From: Clostridia bacterium
GTDB taxonomy: Bacteria; Bacillota; Clostridia; Oscillospirales; CAG-272
Reading direction: 5' to 3'
Length of the DNA stretch: 57,055 nt
NCBI GenBank assembly: GCA_017517745.1
Contig: JAFWYJ010000003.1
Coordinates: forward strand, 1 to 57,055
How positions within the stretch are numbered: position 1 is the stretch's first letter; every line of letters begins with the position of its first letter. Below the pieces are notes generated by a model. It was not told where the DNA came from. It saw nothing but the letters and a program-made list of their open reading frames with translations, and searched no databases. Position numbers and translations under genes: made by a program. Of the stretch, positions 33,660 through 43,911 are shown piece by piece.

Positions 33660-34664
33660 ATGTCAAAGCTTATGATTCCCGAAGGATACAAATCCTTTCT
33701 CTCGCTTCGTCAAACCGAATACGCCATCAAAAAGGTGAAGGATTTTTTTGAGAGAGATCTCTCCACACAACTCAATCTGATCCGCGTATCCGCACCCTTG
33801 TTCGTCGATCCCAACAGCGGTTTGAATGACGATCTGAACGGCGTAGAACGTCCCGTGCGCTTCGACTTGTTTACGGGAGAGGATCTGGAAATTGTGCATT
33901 CGCTTGCAAAATGGAAGCGCTTCGCACTCAAAAAATACGGATTTGAGGTTGGAGAAGGTCTTTACACCGATATGAACGCGATCCGTAGAGACGAAGAGAC
34001 CGACAACATCCATTCGATGTTCGTCGACCAGTGGGACTGGGAGAAGATCATTACGCGGGATCAGCGCAATGAGGAGACGTTGCGAGAGATTGTCAATTGC
34101 ATTTATCAGAGCCTGCGCCATACCGAGAACTATATCGTCAATGAGTATTCCTTCATCGGAAGACTCTTGCCCGAGAAGATCACCTTCATCACCTCGCAGG
34201 AGATGGAGGACCGTTGGCCCGACCTCACGGCAAAGGAGCGCGAATATGCCGCGGCGAAAGAATGCGGCGCGATCTTCTTGATGAAGATTGGTGGAAAGAT
34301 GAAGAGCGGAAAGATTCACGACGGAAGAGCCCCCGACTATGACGATTGGGAGCTGAACGGAGACATCATCGTCTATTATCCCATCCTCGACATCGCGCTG
34401 GAGCTTTCGTCGATGGGTATCCGCGTGGATGAGGATGCCTTGCACCGTCAGCTTGCCGAGCGCGGCTGCACCGAGCGCGAAAGTCTGCCGTTCCACCGTG
34501 CGCTGCTTGACGGTGAGTTGCCTTATACCGTTGGCGGCGGCATTGGACAGTCGCGCATGTGCATGTTCTTCTTGCGCAAGGCACACATCGGAGAGGTGCA
34601 ATCCTCGCATTGGCAGGAAAAGGACATCAATCTTTGTGAGGAAAAGGGCATTCATTTGCTTTGA
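33660..34664 (+). CDS. asnA: Aspartate-ammonia ligase (asparagine synthetase A)
   Basis: Makes asparagine from aspartate, ammonia and ATP; a class II aminoacyl-tRNA-synthetase-like fold. 334 residues, the usual length. Blocks seen: FLSLRQTEYAIKKVKDFFE, LIRVSAPLFVDPNSGLNDDL, NAIRRDEETDNIHSMFVDQW, RLLPEKITFITSQE and GGGIGQSRMCMFFL with the class II motif 3 Arg. A distal hairpin follows. asnS lies 4.8 kb downstream, so two asparagine-related enzymes share the window but not a transcript. Confidence 0.96.
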   Translation: MSKLMIPEGYKSFLSLRQTEYAIKKVKDFFERDLSTQLNLIRVSAPLFVDPNSGLNDDLNGVERPVRFDLFTGEDLEIVHSLAKWKRFALKKYGFEVGEGLYTDMNAIRRDEETDNIHSMFVDQWDWEKIITRDQRNEETLREIVNCIYQSLRHTENYIVNEYSFIGRLLPEKITFITSQEMEDRWPDLTAKEREYAAAKECGAIFLMKIGGKMKSGKIHDGRAPDYDDWELNGDIIVYYPILDIALELSSMGIRVDEDALHRQLAERGCTERESLPFHRALLDGELPYTVGGGIGQSRMCMFFLRKAHIGEVQSSHWQEKDINLCEEKGIHLL

Positions 34665-34670
34665 TCGACC

Positions 34671-34721
34671 AAGGGGCTGTTTCAGGAATCGCAGAATTGC
34701 CATTCCGTGAGTCTGCCCCTT
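34671..34721 (+). terminator. Possible terminator after asnA
   Basis: AAGGGGC pairs with GCCCCTT, with an inner GGAAT/ATTCC stem separated by asymmetric internal loops. The T-run is short. It lies directly upstream of the four-gene operon beginning at 34754; no clear promoter for that operon was found, so read-through is possible. Confidence 0.45.
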
Positions 34722-34753
34722 TCATCAGCTTTAGGAAAGGGAAAAGGAAGGAA

Positions 34754-35830
34754 ATGCGGCTTGTTCGAAGAGTTTTTTGTTGCTTTCTGGCAATCTTGAC
34801 AATCTGTCTTTGTCTGGTATCCTGTCAAACCGAAGAGACGCCTTCGGCATCGTCGATATCCTGCCGATCGTTGACTTGGGGAGTCGGAGGTAAATTGCCC
34901 GAGGCGAAGGATTTTGTCGAATCGATGCCGGACGGCTATACGGTGAAATTTGCCGAGAATTATGCATTCTCGAATTTGGGGACCTACTCGCTCAGCCTGG
35001 TCTTTTCAGATGAACGCGGAAAGGAGACGGTGCGAGAGGTTGAGCTGCGGCTGATCCTTGATGAGCAGCCCCCGTCACTCACGGGTGTTTCGGATCTCTC
35101 GGTTTGTGTGGGAGACGGCATTTCTTATCGTGCCGGCGTTGAGGCGAAGGACAATTGCGACGCTCCCGTCACGCTGAAGATCGATTCCTCTGCGGTGAAT
35201 ACCGCTGCGGAGGGACAATATCCCGTCGTTTATACCGCGACCGACGGGGCAGGGAATGTCACCACCGTCGCCGTGACCGTTTACGTCTATCTGCAGGCGG
35301 TCACCGAAGAGATGCTTTGGGTGGCAATCGACCGCTTGATCACTGCCAATATTCCTTCGGAGGGGAGTGCCGAAAAGCAGGTGCGCGCGATCTATCAGTA
35401 CGTTTACGATTCGATCAAATACACCAGCCATTCGGACAAGAGCGATTGGGTTCGTGCCGCTTACGAGGGAATTCGCACGGGACAGGGAGATTGCTATACC
35501 TATTTTGCGCTTTCCAAGGCGTTTCTGACGCGGCTGGGCATCGAGCACATGGACGTTCAGCGCACGAAGGGGATTGTGACGGAGCGTCATTATTGGAACT
35601 ACGTCAATATTGGAACGCAAGACGCGCCCCGCTGGTATCATTTGGATGCCTGCCACATTCTCGGAGAGCCAAAGCCCTTCGGATGCCTTTTGACCGACGC
35701 ACAGATCGCGGCGTTCAGCGCACAGAGAACCGATTCCGACGGTGTTTCGAATTATTTTTACGCCTATGATAGTGCGGCGTATCCCACGAGCGACACCAAG
35801 ATCATCACCTCCACTTTTTACGACGACTGA
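34754..35830 (+). CDS. Exported lipoprotein with Ig-like and transglutaminase-like domains
   Basis: A 358-residue predicted lipoprotein. The signal peptide ends in LVSC with lipidated Cys24. Residues ~95-180 form a DUF5011-type immunoglobulin-like domain (PPSLTGVSDLSVCVGDGISY, then YPVVYTATDGAGNVTTVAV). Residues ~185-345 are a transglutaminase/protease-like domain with catalytic Cys in GQGDCYTYF, His in ERHYWNYVNI and Asp in WYHLDACHI. Members act as cysteine peptidases or acyltransferases on the cell surface; the substrate is unknown. AAGGAAGG lies two to three bases before ATG at 34754. It is first of four tightly spaced genes, 17 bases before an adenylation enzyme. Confidence 0.82.
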   Translation: MRLVRRVFCCFLAILTICLCLVSCQTEETPSASSISCRSLTWGVGGKLPEAKDFVESMPDGYTVKFAENYAFSNLGTYSLSLVFSDERGKETVREVELRLILDEQPPSLTGVSDLSVCVGDGISYRAGVEAKDNCDAPVTLKIDSSAVNTAAEGQYPVVYTATDGAGNVTTVAVTVYVYLQAVTEEMLWVAIDRLITANIPSEGSAEKQVRAIYQYVYDSIKYTSHSDKSDWVRAAYEGIRTGQGDCYTYFALSKAFLTRLGIEHMDVQRTKGIVTERHYWNYVNIGTQDAPRWYHLDACHILGEPKPFGCLLTDAQIAAFSAQRTDSDGVSNYFYAYDSAAYPTSDTKIITSTFYDD

Positions 35831-35847
35831 CGAGGGAGGGACAGGCT

Positions 35848-37374
35848 ATGCAAACCAATATTTTGGAATATCTGGAGGCGACCGCACCGCGTGTCCCTTC
35901 CAAGATCGCCTACTCGGACGGAAGCTACCACATGTGCTTTTCCGAGCTTTTCGACTCCTCGCGCCGTCTTGGCAGCTCGCTTTTGCGTCGCGGATTTTCG
36001 GGCGAGCCGATCGCGATCCTCATGACGAAGCACCCCCGACAGATCGCAGCGTTTTACGGCTGTGTTTATGCGGGATGCTATTACGCGCCGCTCGATACCG
36101 ATATGCCTCCGCATCGCATGGAGGTCATTCTCGAGAGCGTTGGCGCGCGTGCGGTGATCGTTGACGAAAAAGGAGAAAAACTGATTTCCAAGCTGAATTT
36201 CGGCGGCGAAATTTTACGATATGACACGCTTTCATCGGAAGATGCCGATGATCTTGCGCTGCGTGCGGTCAGAGAGAGACAGATCGACACCGATCCGATC
36301 TATATCGTTTTTACATCCGGATCCACGGGCATTCCCAAGGGCGTCATCGCCTGCCATCGCTCGGTGATCGATTACGTCGAGACACTCTGCGATGCACTCG
36401 GATTTTCCGAGGATACGGTCTTTGCAAACCAAACGCCGCTCTTTTTCGACGCGCCTCTCAAGGAGCTGATGCCGGTCATCAAGTTCGGCGCGACGGCGTA
36501 TCTCGTCCCCAAGCAGCTCTTCATGTTTCCCATGAAGCTCTGCGATTTCCTCAACGAGCATCGCGTCAACACGGTTTGTTGGGTGGTTTCGGCACTGACC
36601 ATGATCTCCTCACTCGGCGTGCTGGAGAAGAATCCGCCGCGCTATCTGACCACCGTCGCGTTTGGCAGTGAAGTTTTTCCGATCCGTCAGTATGAGCTTT
36701 GGAGATCGGCGCTTCCGACGGCAAAGTTTTTCAATCTTTACGGTCCCACTGAGGCGACGGGCATGTCCTGCTATTGGAAAGCCGACCGCGCCCTGGAGGA
36801 GGGGGAGGCGATTCCCGTGGGACGCCCCTTCCGCAATACAGACCTTTTGCTGATCACCGAGGACGGACGGCGCGCCGAGGCAGGGGAGACGGGAGAGATC
36901 TATCTGCGCGGCACCTGTGTGACGCACGGATACTATCGCAACCCCGAAAAGACCGCCGAGGCGTTCGTGCAAAATCCCTTGCACAATCATTATCCCGAGA
37001 CGGTTTACCGCACGGGCGATCTGGCGTATTACAACAAGCACGGGGAATTGGTGTTTGTCTCGCGCAAGGATGCGCAGATCAAGCACATGGGACATCGCAT
37101 CGAGCTGGGTGAGATCGAAGCCGCGACCGCGCTTTGTCCCGAGATCTTGCGCGCGTGTTGCGTATATGACGGAGAAAATAAGCGCATTTTATTATATTAT
37201 ACGGGTGAGGTGAGCGGCGAGGCTTTGATCTCTTTTCTCAAGGGTTATCTGCCGCGCTACATGATCCCCGCTGAGTGTGTCCGACTTTCTCAAATGCCCC
37301 TGACCCCCAACGGCAAGCTTGACCGCAAGCGGTTGGCAAGCGGGGTGGACATTCCCAAAATGATAGAAAAATAA
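35848..37374 (+). CDS. Stand-alone amino-acid adenylation enzyme (ANL superfamily, NRPS A-domain/DltA-like)
   Basis: A 508-residue AMP-forming enzyme that should activate a carboxylic acid, most likely an amino acid. The core motifs are complete: A3 IVFTSGSTGIPKGV, A4 FFDAPLKEL with the Asp that binds an alpha-amino group, A5 FNLYGPTEAT, A7 YRTGDLAYY, A8 RKDAQIKHMGHRIELGEIE and A10 PLTPNGKLDRKRL with the catalytic Lys. No condensation, thiolation or thioesterase domain follows, and no carrier protein is encoded in the operon. GGGAGGGAC precedes ATG. The next gene, 16 bases on, is a DUF2156-GNAT fusion, the likely acceptor-side partner (inference). DltA for teichoic acids is possible but dltBCD are absent here. 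Confidence 0.83.
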   Translation: MQTNILEYLEATAPRVPSKIAYSDGSYHMCFSELFDSSRRLGSSLLRRGFSGEPIAILMTKHPRQIAAFYGCVYAGCYYAPLDTDMPPHRMEVILESVGARAVIVDEKGEKLISKLNFGGEILRYDTLSSEDADDLALRAVRERQIDTDPIYIVFTSGSTGIPKGVIACHRSVIDYVETLCDALGFSEDTVFANQTPLFFDAPLKELMPVIKFGATAYLVPKQLFMFPMKLCDFLNEHRVNTVCWVVSALTMISSLGVLEKNPPRYLTTVAFGSEVFPIRQYELWRSALPTAKFFNLYGPTEATGMSCYWKADRALEEGEAIPVGRPFRNTDLLLITEDGRRAEAGETGEIYLRGTCVTHGYYRNPEKTAEAFVQNPLHNHYPETVYRTGDLAYYNKHGELVFVSRKDAQIKHMGHRIELGEIEAATALCPEILRACCVYDGENKRILLYYTGEVSGEALISFLKGYLPRYMIPAECVRLSQMPLTPNGKLDRKRLASGVDIPKMIEK

Positions 37375-37390
37375 GGAAAGATTGATTGTT

Positions 37391-38824
37391 ATGATCATCG
37401 AACAGCTTCCGCAAACCAAGACTCTGGAATTTGAGCGAGCTGAAAAATTCGGCTTGGAAAGAATCGCGGCGTATTACAGAGACTGCGACTACAATATTTG
37501 CGAATATTCGCTCGGCATCAAGCTGATGTGCGCCTCTCTTTACCGCTACCGTTTTGCCGAGGTGGCAGGATGCCTGATCTGCCGCGACGAATATGAGGGG
37601 ATCGTCTATTTTGATTATCCCGTCGTCGGTCCCGACGGAGATCTCGAGGCGGCGCTCTCTGCCATCGAGACCTACTGTATGGAGAAGGACATTCCTCTGC
37701 GCTACACCACGCTCCCGCCGTCCGCACTCGGGCTTTTGACCGCGCGCTACGACGGAGTGCGCCTGCGCAAGACCTACGAGTGCCGCGATTATTGCTACCG
37801 CACCGAGGAGATCGTGGAATTTGCCGGCAAAAAGTACGCCGGACAGCGCAACCACGTCCGCCGCTTCTATCGCCAATATCCAAACGCCGTTTTTCGCAAG
37901 ATGACCGCGCGGGATATCCCCGCGCTCGAGGTATTTGCCAACCGCTTCGACGCCACCTTCCAAAAGCGCGGCGAAGACGCGGTGAACGAGAGAGAAAAGG
38001 CGTTTGCCATGCTTCGCATGGATCGCGACGATCTGTTTCGCATCGGATGCATGGAGCTGGACGGAGAGATCATCGGCGTGGCGTTGGGAGAGCGGTGCGG
38101 GAATGTTCTTTTGGAACACGTCGAAAAGGCGTTGTCCTCCGAATACGAGGGCCTTTATCCCGCGCTTTTTCAGGCGTTTGTCGCAACTTTTGGAAGTGAT
38201 TGCACCTACGTCAACCGCGAGGACGATGCCGCCGACCGAGGACTCAGAACCTCCAAAATGCAATATCATCCTGCGCATATCTCGCAAAAATACGATATGG
38301 ACGTGCTCAATCTCCTTGCCTTTTGGGACGAGATTCCGACCATTGAGACCGACCGCCTCCGCTTGACCGCCATTGAGACGGCGGATGCCGAGGCCTATCG
38401 TATGCTTTGCACCGATGACGCGCACAACCGCTATTGGGGCTATGATTACCGCACCGATCTGGGAGACGCGAGTGCCGACGGGACCTATTTCGTCAACGTC
38501 GCACGCGCCGATTTTGAAGAGAAAAGAACCCTGAATTTTGCCATCCGCGCGGACGGGGAATTCGTGGGAGAGACGGTGCTGTACCGCTTCGACAATCGCG
38601 GCGGCGTTGAGCTTGGTGTGCGGATCTTGCCCGCCTTTTTGCGCCGCGGCTACGGCAAGGAAGCCTTTGAAGCAACTGCAAATTGGGCAATTTACACGCT
38701 GGGTGCCGAACGCGTGGTGGCAAAGTGCTTCCGCGAAAACGCGGCGTCGGTTGCCATGCTCTCGTCCGTGATGCGACAGATCGATGCCGATGAAACCATG
38801 TTGTATTTTGAAAAACGGGTATAA
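37391..38824 (+). CDS. DUF2156 (LPG-synthase-like) and GNAT acyltransferase fusion
   Basis: A 477-residue two-domain transferase. Residues ~1-300 match DUF2156, the catalytic domain of phosphatidylglycerol lysyltransferases: KKYAGQRNHVRRF, and YVNREDDAADRGLRTSKMQY close to the family signature. Residues ~308-477 are a RimJ/RimL-type GNAT domain: IETDRLRLTAIETADAEA, LGVRILPAFLRRGYGKEAFE with the acetyl-CoA loop. No membrane flippase domain is present, so it is probably cytoplasmic. DUF2156 proteins use activated aminoacyl groups, which pairs logically with the adenylation enzyme just upstream. ATG at 37391 follows AAGGAAAG; the upstream TTG at 37382 is less likely. Confidence 0.8.
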   Translation: MIIEQLPQTKTLEFERAEKFGLERIAAYYRDCDYNICEYSLGIKLMCASLYRYRFAEVAGCLICRDEYEGIVYFDYPVVGPDGDLEAALSAIETYCMEKDIPLRYTTLPPSALGLLTARYDGVRLRKTYECRDYCYRTEEIVEFAGKKYAGQRNHVRRFYRQYPNAVFRKMTARDIPALEVFANRFDATFQKRGEDAVNEREKAFAMLRMDRDDLFRIGCMELDGEIIGVALGERCGNVLLEHVEKALSSEYEGLYPALFQAFVATFGSDCTYVNREDDAADRGLRTSKMQYHPAHISQKYDMDVLNLLAFWDEIPTIETDRLRLTAIETADAEAYRMLCTDDAHNRYWGYDYRTDLGDASADGTYFVNVARADFEEKRTLNFAIRADGEFVGETVLYRFDNRGGVELGVRILPAFLRRGYGKEAFEATANWAIYTLGAERVVAKCFRENAASVAMLSSVMRQIDADETMLYFEKRV

Positions 38825-38837
38825 GAAAGGCATTGCT

Positions 38838-39275
38838 ATGATGGATTATTCTCAATATGAAGAAATTATAAATCGTAAAGCAACGGTATTTCTTGTAATA
38901 ATAGCACTTCTATTTATTGTATGTGCGGTTCTTATTTGGATGATAATAAGAGAGTTCAAGGAGCCTAAGACCAAGGATGCAAGAATCGCTGATCGCATTT
39001 GGCTTGTATTATCAAGTGTAATCGCGTGTTTGTCGGTGGTGTTTTTTATGGCAACCGTTTATGCAAGAAATTATGATATTCGCAATCAAGCATACCTTAC
39101 CTATGAGGGAAAAATTGAAATCGTAAATAAAAAATCCGGCGCAAACGTATTTATTTTCAATGATAAAAGAAAGATGCTGGATGCCGTACGTTGCGATGTT
39201 GAGGACGGGATTTATACCGGTCGTGTGATTTATTCCCAAAAAACAAAAATTGCTTTTGAAATTGTTTTGGATTGA
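38838..39275 (+). CDS. Small membrane protein of unknown function
   Basis: 145 residues, no family recognised. Two hydrophobic segments (~16-36 and ~55-75) surround a short basic loop, then a polar domain (~80-145, beta-rich in appearance) that should lie outside the membrane or in the cytoplasm depending on topology. AAGG is eight bases before ATG-ATG at 38838. It is the fourth gene of the operon, 13 bases behind the DUF2156-GNAT fusion. Its base composition is markedly more AT-rich than the three genes before it, suggesting separate acquisition. Confidence 0.65.
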   Translation: MMDYSQYEEIINRKATVFLVIIALLFIVCAVLIWMIIREFKEPKTKDARIADRIWLVLSSVIACLSVVFFMATVYARNYDIRNQAYLTYEGKIEIVNKKSGANVFIFNDKRKMLDAVRCDVEDGIYTGRVIYSQKTKIAFEIVLD

Positions 39276-39349
39276 TTGGAGTGAGCTTGTTTTTTTGCTA
39301 AAATTATGCACAAATTCCAATCTCACAAAGAATTGTTGAACGGGAGCCC

Positions 39350-39379
39350 TTGACAATTCGCACCGAATTGTGGTATAAT
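39350..39379 (+). promoter_or_regulatory. asnS promoter with embedded perfect palindrome
   Basis: TTGACA (39350-39355), 18-base spacer ending TG-G, TATAAT (39374-39379). Between the boxes lies ACAATTCG-CAC-CGAATTGT (39353-39371), a perfect 8-3-8 inverted repeat covering the whole spacer, a classical repressor position. Confidence 0.85.
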
Positions 39380-39423
39380 AATAAAGTTAAGAAATGACAG
39401 AAAGCTTTTCCGAGAGGTGAACC

Positions 39424-40818
<1,395 letters not shown>

Positions 40819-40826
40819 TCCAATCA

Positions 40827-40856
40827 AAATGGGTGCGCCAAGCGGCGCACCCATTT
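40827..40856. terminator. Hairpin after asnS
   Basis: A perfect 13-bp stem AAATGGGTGCGCC / GGCGCACCCATTT with loop AAGC, nine bases after the asnS stop codon. T-runs are short on both sides. Confidence 0.75.
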
Positions 40857-40880
40857 CAAAAAGAGGGAAGGAGATTCGTC

Positions 40881-41434
40881 ATGATCCATCCGTTTCGTCA
40901 TTTTCACACCATCACCAAGCATCGCCACCGTGTGATCGCCCACTGCTTTCGCGCGGGGATCGGATTTCAAGGTCTGTTTCACGACCTTTCCAAATATGCT
41001 CCCGCCGAGTTTCTTCCGGGCGCGCGATATTATCAAGGCACGCGCAGTCCCAACGAACGAGAGCGCGAGGTGTACGGATATTCGGTGGCGTGGATGCATC
41101 ATAAGGGGCGAAACCGCCATCATTTTGAATATTGGACCGACATCAATCCCAAAACCAAGACCTATGATCCCGTTCCCATGCCGATCCGCTACGTGAAGGA
41201 AATGTTTTGCGACCGTGTTGCCGCAAGCAAGATCTATCAAGGGAAGAACTACACCGATGAGCATCCGCTTACCTATTTCCGACGCGGAAGCGCAAAAAGA
41301 TGCACGCTGCAACGGCAGATCTGTTGGAGGAATGGCTTGTGATGCTCGCCGAGCAGGGAGAGAAGGCAACCTTTGCACACATCAAAAAAATTCCGAATAA
41401 CGCGCCCTACATCCAAAGATCCGAGGAGCCTTAA
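40881..41434 (+). pseudogene. DUF5662 family gene interrupted by a one-base frameshift
   Basis: The family protein is ~170-200 residues of unknown function. Frame 1 from ATG at 40881 (AAGGAG eight bases upstream) gives the conserved part: HRHRVIAHCFRAGIGFQGLF, HDLSKYAPAEFL, GARYYQGTRSPNEREREV, AWMHHKGRNRHHFEYW, VAASKIYQGKNYTDEHPLTY. At the A5 run 41294-41298 that frame goes astray and stops at 41342. The family C terminus continues in the minus-one frame as HAATADLLEEWLVMLAEQGE, then KATFAHIKKIP, to TAA at 41432-41434. One extra A would restore a single 185-residue protein. It may be a real inactivating indel, phase variation at the A-run, or a sequencing error. Confidence 0.78.
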
Positions 41435-41440
41435 AAAAGA

Positions 41441-41481
41441 ACGTGGAGAAAAGTGATTTCGCTTTTCTCCACGTGTTTTTT
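41441..41481. terminator. Bidirectional terminator between the DUF5662 gene and pheT
   Basis: A 13-bp stem ACGTGGAGAAAAG / CTTTTCTCCACGT with an eight-base loop. Seven Ts follow on the plus strand and six on the minus strand. Confidence 0.92.
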
Positions 41482-41488
41482 ATTTCAC

Positions 41489-43894
41489 TCAGCCTCTGAG
41501 CTCCAAGCCCATCTTGAACTTCAGATCGTTCAAAATCTTCTTGGAAACCTTGTCGGCTTCTTCCACGGTCAGCGTGCGGTCGGACGCGCGAAGCGTGACA
41601 CGCAGGGAGACCGACTTTTTGTTCTCTCCGATCTGCGGACCGCGGTAAATGTCGAACAGCGCGACGTTTTCCACCAGCTTGCCGCCAGCCTTTGCCATCA
41701 CGCCTTCGATCGCACCGACCTCCATGTCTTCGTCGCAGACGAAGGAGAAGTCACGCGTGGTTGCGGGATACTTGGGAAGCGGGCGGTATGCCTTTTCGGT
41801 GTTGGCGAGCGAGAAGAGCTTGCCGAAGTCGATCTCTGCCACGAAAACGGGCTGGCTCATGTCGTAGTTTGCCGCCATCAGGGGATGTGCCTGACCGAAA
41901 ATGGCGATCTCTTCGCCGTTCTCGGCGAGAATCTTCGCGCATCTTCCGGGATGGTAAGCGGGGGTGTCGGTGCAAGCCGTCACGGTGGTGTTCTTGATGC
42001 CTGCAAGACGGAGCAGATTTTCACAAACGCCCTTGAGCGCGTAGAAATCGGTCTTTCCGTAAGCACCGACCGTCAGAACCGCCTTCTCATCGGGAAGCTC
42101 GTTTGCGGACTCCTTCGGCAGATAGATCTTCGCGATCTCAAACAGGCGGACGTTTTCGTTGTTGAAGTTGTTGTTGCGCGCCAGAACCTCCATCATGGAA
42201 GGAAGTGCCGTGGTGCGCATGACGCTGGTGTCCTCACCCAAGGGGTTGGAGATGACCACCGAGCGACGGCGAGGAGAATCCTCGGGCATACGGATCTTGT
42301 CGTAGTATTTCGGGCTGATGAAGGAGAATGTGTGGATCTGAGAATAGCCCATACCCACCATTGCAGCTTCGGTATCAAGCTCGAACTGTTGGCTCGCGCT
42401 TCTGCCGCCCAGCGTGGTTTCGGCGTTCATGCTGGAGGATTCGATCTTGTCGTAGCCGTAGATTCTGCAAACCTCCTCGGCGATGTCATTCATGCAACCG
42501 AGGTCTGCGCGGAAGGAAGGAACGTAGATCTTGCCGTCCTCCACGCGGCAACCAAGCCCCGTCAGAGTGGCAAGCATGTGCTCCTCGGGAATGTTCATGC
42601 CGAGGAACTCGTTGTAGCGAGCAGGGGTGAAGGGAAGCACGGTGGGCGTCCAAGGCGTGGGATAGACGTCGATGATGCCGTCGACCACGTCACCCGCACC
42701 CAAAAGCTCGACCAGCTCGCATGCGCGCTCAAGTCCCGCCATGCAGTTTTCGGGATCGAGTCCCTTTTCAAAACGTGCCGAGGATTCGGTGCGCATACCG
42801 TTCTTCTTCGCAGTCACGCGAACCGACGCGCCGTTGAAGCAAGCCGATTCAAAGACCACAGTCGCGGTATTCTCGGTGATCTCGGAGTTGGCACCACCCA
42901 TGACGCCTGCCAGTGCGCATGCCTTTTTGCTGTCGGCAATGACGAGCATCGAGCTGTCAAGCGTGTGATCCTGATCGTCCAACGAACGGAACTTTTCGCC
43001 GTCTGCCGCGCGGCGCACGTCGATTTCCGCGCCGTCAAGCTGCTGATAGTCAAACGCGTGCATCGGCTGGCCGTATTCGAGCATGACGTAGTTGGTGATG
43101 TCAACGATATTGTTGATCGGACGCACACCCGACGCGCGCAGACGCATGCGCATCCAAAGAGGCGAGGGAGCGATCTTGACGTTCTTGACCACTCTTGCCG
43201 CATAGCGGTAGCAGAGATCGGGGGCGGAGATGCCCACCTTGAGATAGTTTTCGATCTTGTCGCCGTCGCCCGCGCCCTTGACAACGGGAGTCTTGACGGT
43301 CAGTTCTTTTCCGAAGGAGACCGCGGTCTCGCGCGCAAGACCGATGACGGAGAGACAGTCGGGGCGGTTGGAGGTGATCTCAAATTCCACCGAGGTGTCG
43401 TTGAGCATCATCACGTCGCGGATGTCATCGCCGACGCGGTTTTCAAACTCCTCGTCCAGGATCAGAATACCGTTCTCTTCCTTGCCGGGGCATTCGTGCG
43501 TTGTCAACTGCAATTCGCCCATCGAGCAGAGCATGCCGTGGGATTCCACGCCGCGCAGCTTTCCGTCCTTGATCACAACATCGCCCGGAAGCTTTGCCAC
43601 GGGAAGTGCCGCGGGAACCAGCGCGCCGACAAAGACGTTTTGCGCACCGGTCACGATCTGAACGTCATGTCCGTGCTTCTCCCCCGCATCCAGACGGCAG
43701 ACCCAAAGGTGATCCGAGTCGGGATGCTTTTCCATGTTGGTTACCTTTGCAACGACGACGTTCTCAATATCCTCGCCGAGGACCTCAAAGCCTTCGACCT
43801 TCGATCCCGTGATCGTCAGTTTATCACAGTAGGTTTTATTGTCGATCTCGTCGACGTTGACGAAATCGGACAGCCAATTTCTTGAAAGATTCAT
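41489..43894 (-). CDS. pheT: Phenylalanyl-tRNA synthetase beta subunit
   Basis: Beta subunit of the alpha2-beta2 enzyme. 801 residues, normal length. In order: an EMAP-like tRNA-binding OB domain (~40-150, MEKHPDSDHLWVCRLDAG), the B3/B4 editing domain (~200-390, EITSNRPDCLSVIGLARE, GVMGGANSEI), B5 (~400-480), the catalytic-like core (~490-690) and the C-terminal anticodon-binding ferredoxin-like domain (~705-801, YPATTRDFSFVCDEDMEVG). It is 17 bases behind pheS and shares its T-box control. Confidence 0.97.
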   Translation of the reverse strand: MNLSRNWLSDFVNVDEIDNKTYCDKLTITGSKVEGFEVLGEDIENVVVAKVTNMEKHPDSDHLWVCRLDAGEKHGHDVQIVTGAQNVFVGALVPAALPVAKLPGDVVIKDGKLRGVESHGMLCSMGELQLTTHECPGKEENGILILDEEFENRVGDDIRDVMMLNDTSVEFEITSNRPDCLSVIGLARETAVSFGKELTVKTPVVKGAGDGDKIENYLKVGISAPDLCYRYAARVVKNVKIAPSPLWMRMRLRASGVRPINNIVDITNYVMLEYGQPMHAFDYQQLDGAEIDVRRAADGEKFRSLDDQDHTLDSSMLVIADSKKACALAGVMGGANSEITENTATVVFESACFNGASVRVTAKKNGMRTESSARFEKGLDPENCMAGLERACELVELLGAGDVVDGIIDVYPTPWTPTVLPFTPARYNEFLGMNIPEEHMLATLTGLGCRVEDGKIYVPSFRADLGCMNDIAEEVCRIYGYDKIESSSMNAETTLGGRSASQQFELDTEAAMVGMGYSQIHTFSFISPKYYDKIRMPEDSPRRRSVVISNPLGEDTSVMRTTALPSMMEVLARNNNFNNENVRLFEIAKIYLPKESANELPDEKAVLTVGAYGKTDFYALKGVCENLLRLAGIKNTTVTACTDTPAYHPGRCAKILAENGEEIAIFGQAHPLMAANYDMSQPVFVAEIDFGKLFSLANTEKAYRPLPKYPATTRDFSFVCDEDMEVGAIEGVMAKAGGKLVENVALFDIYRGPQIGENKKSVSLRVTLRASDRTLTVEEADKVSKKILNDLKFKMGLELRG

Positions 43895-43911
43895 ATTATT
43901 TACTCCTCCTA

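Noticed and set aside
35848-37374. DltA of a D-alanyl-teichoic acid operon
   Set aside because: No dltB, dltC or dltD follows; the next gene is a DUF2156-GNAT fusion. It is kept as a possibility but not called.
41290-41305. Programmed minus-one frameshift in the DUF5662 gene
   Set aside because: The site is A-AAA-AGA, not a canonical X-XXY-YYZ slippery heptamer, and no stimulatory pseudoknot is obvious; an indel or read error is simpler.
41453-43885. 810-codon plus-strand frame opposite pheT
   Set aside because: It coincides with pheT and has no start signals or motifs.
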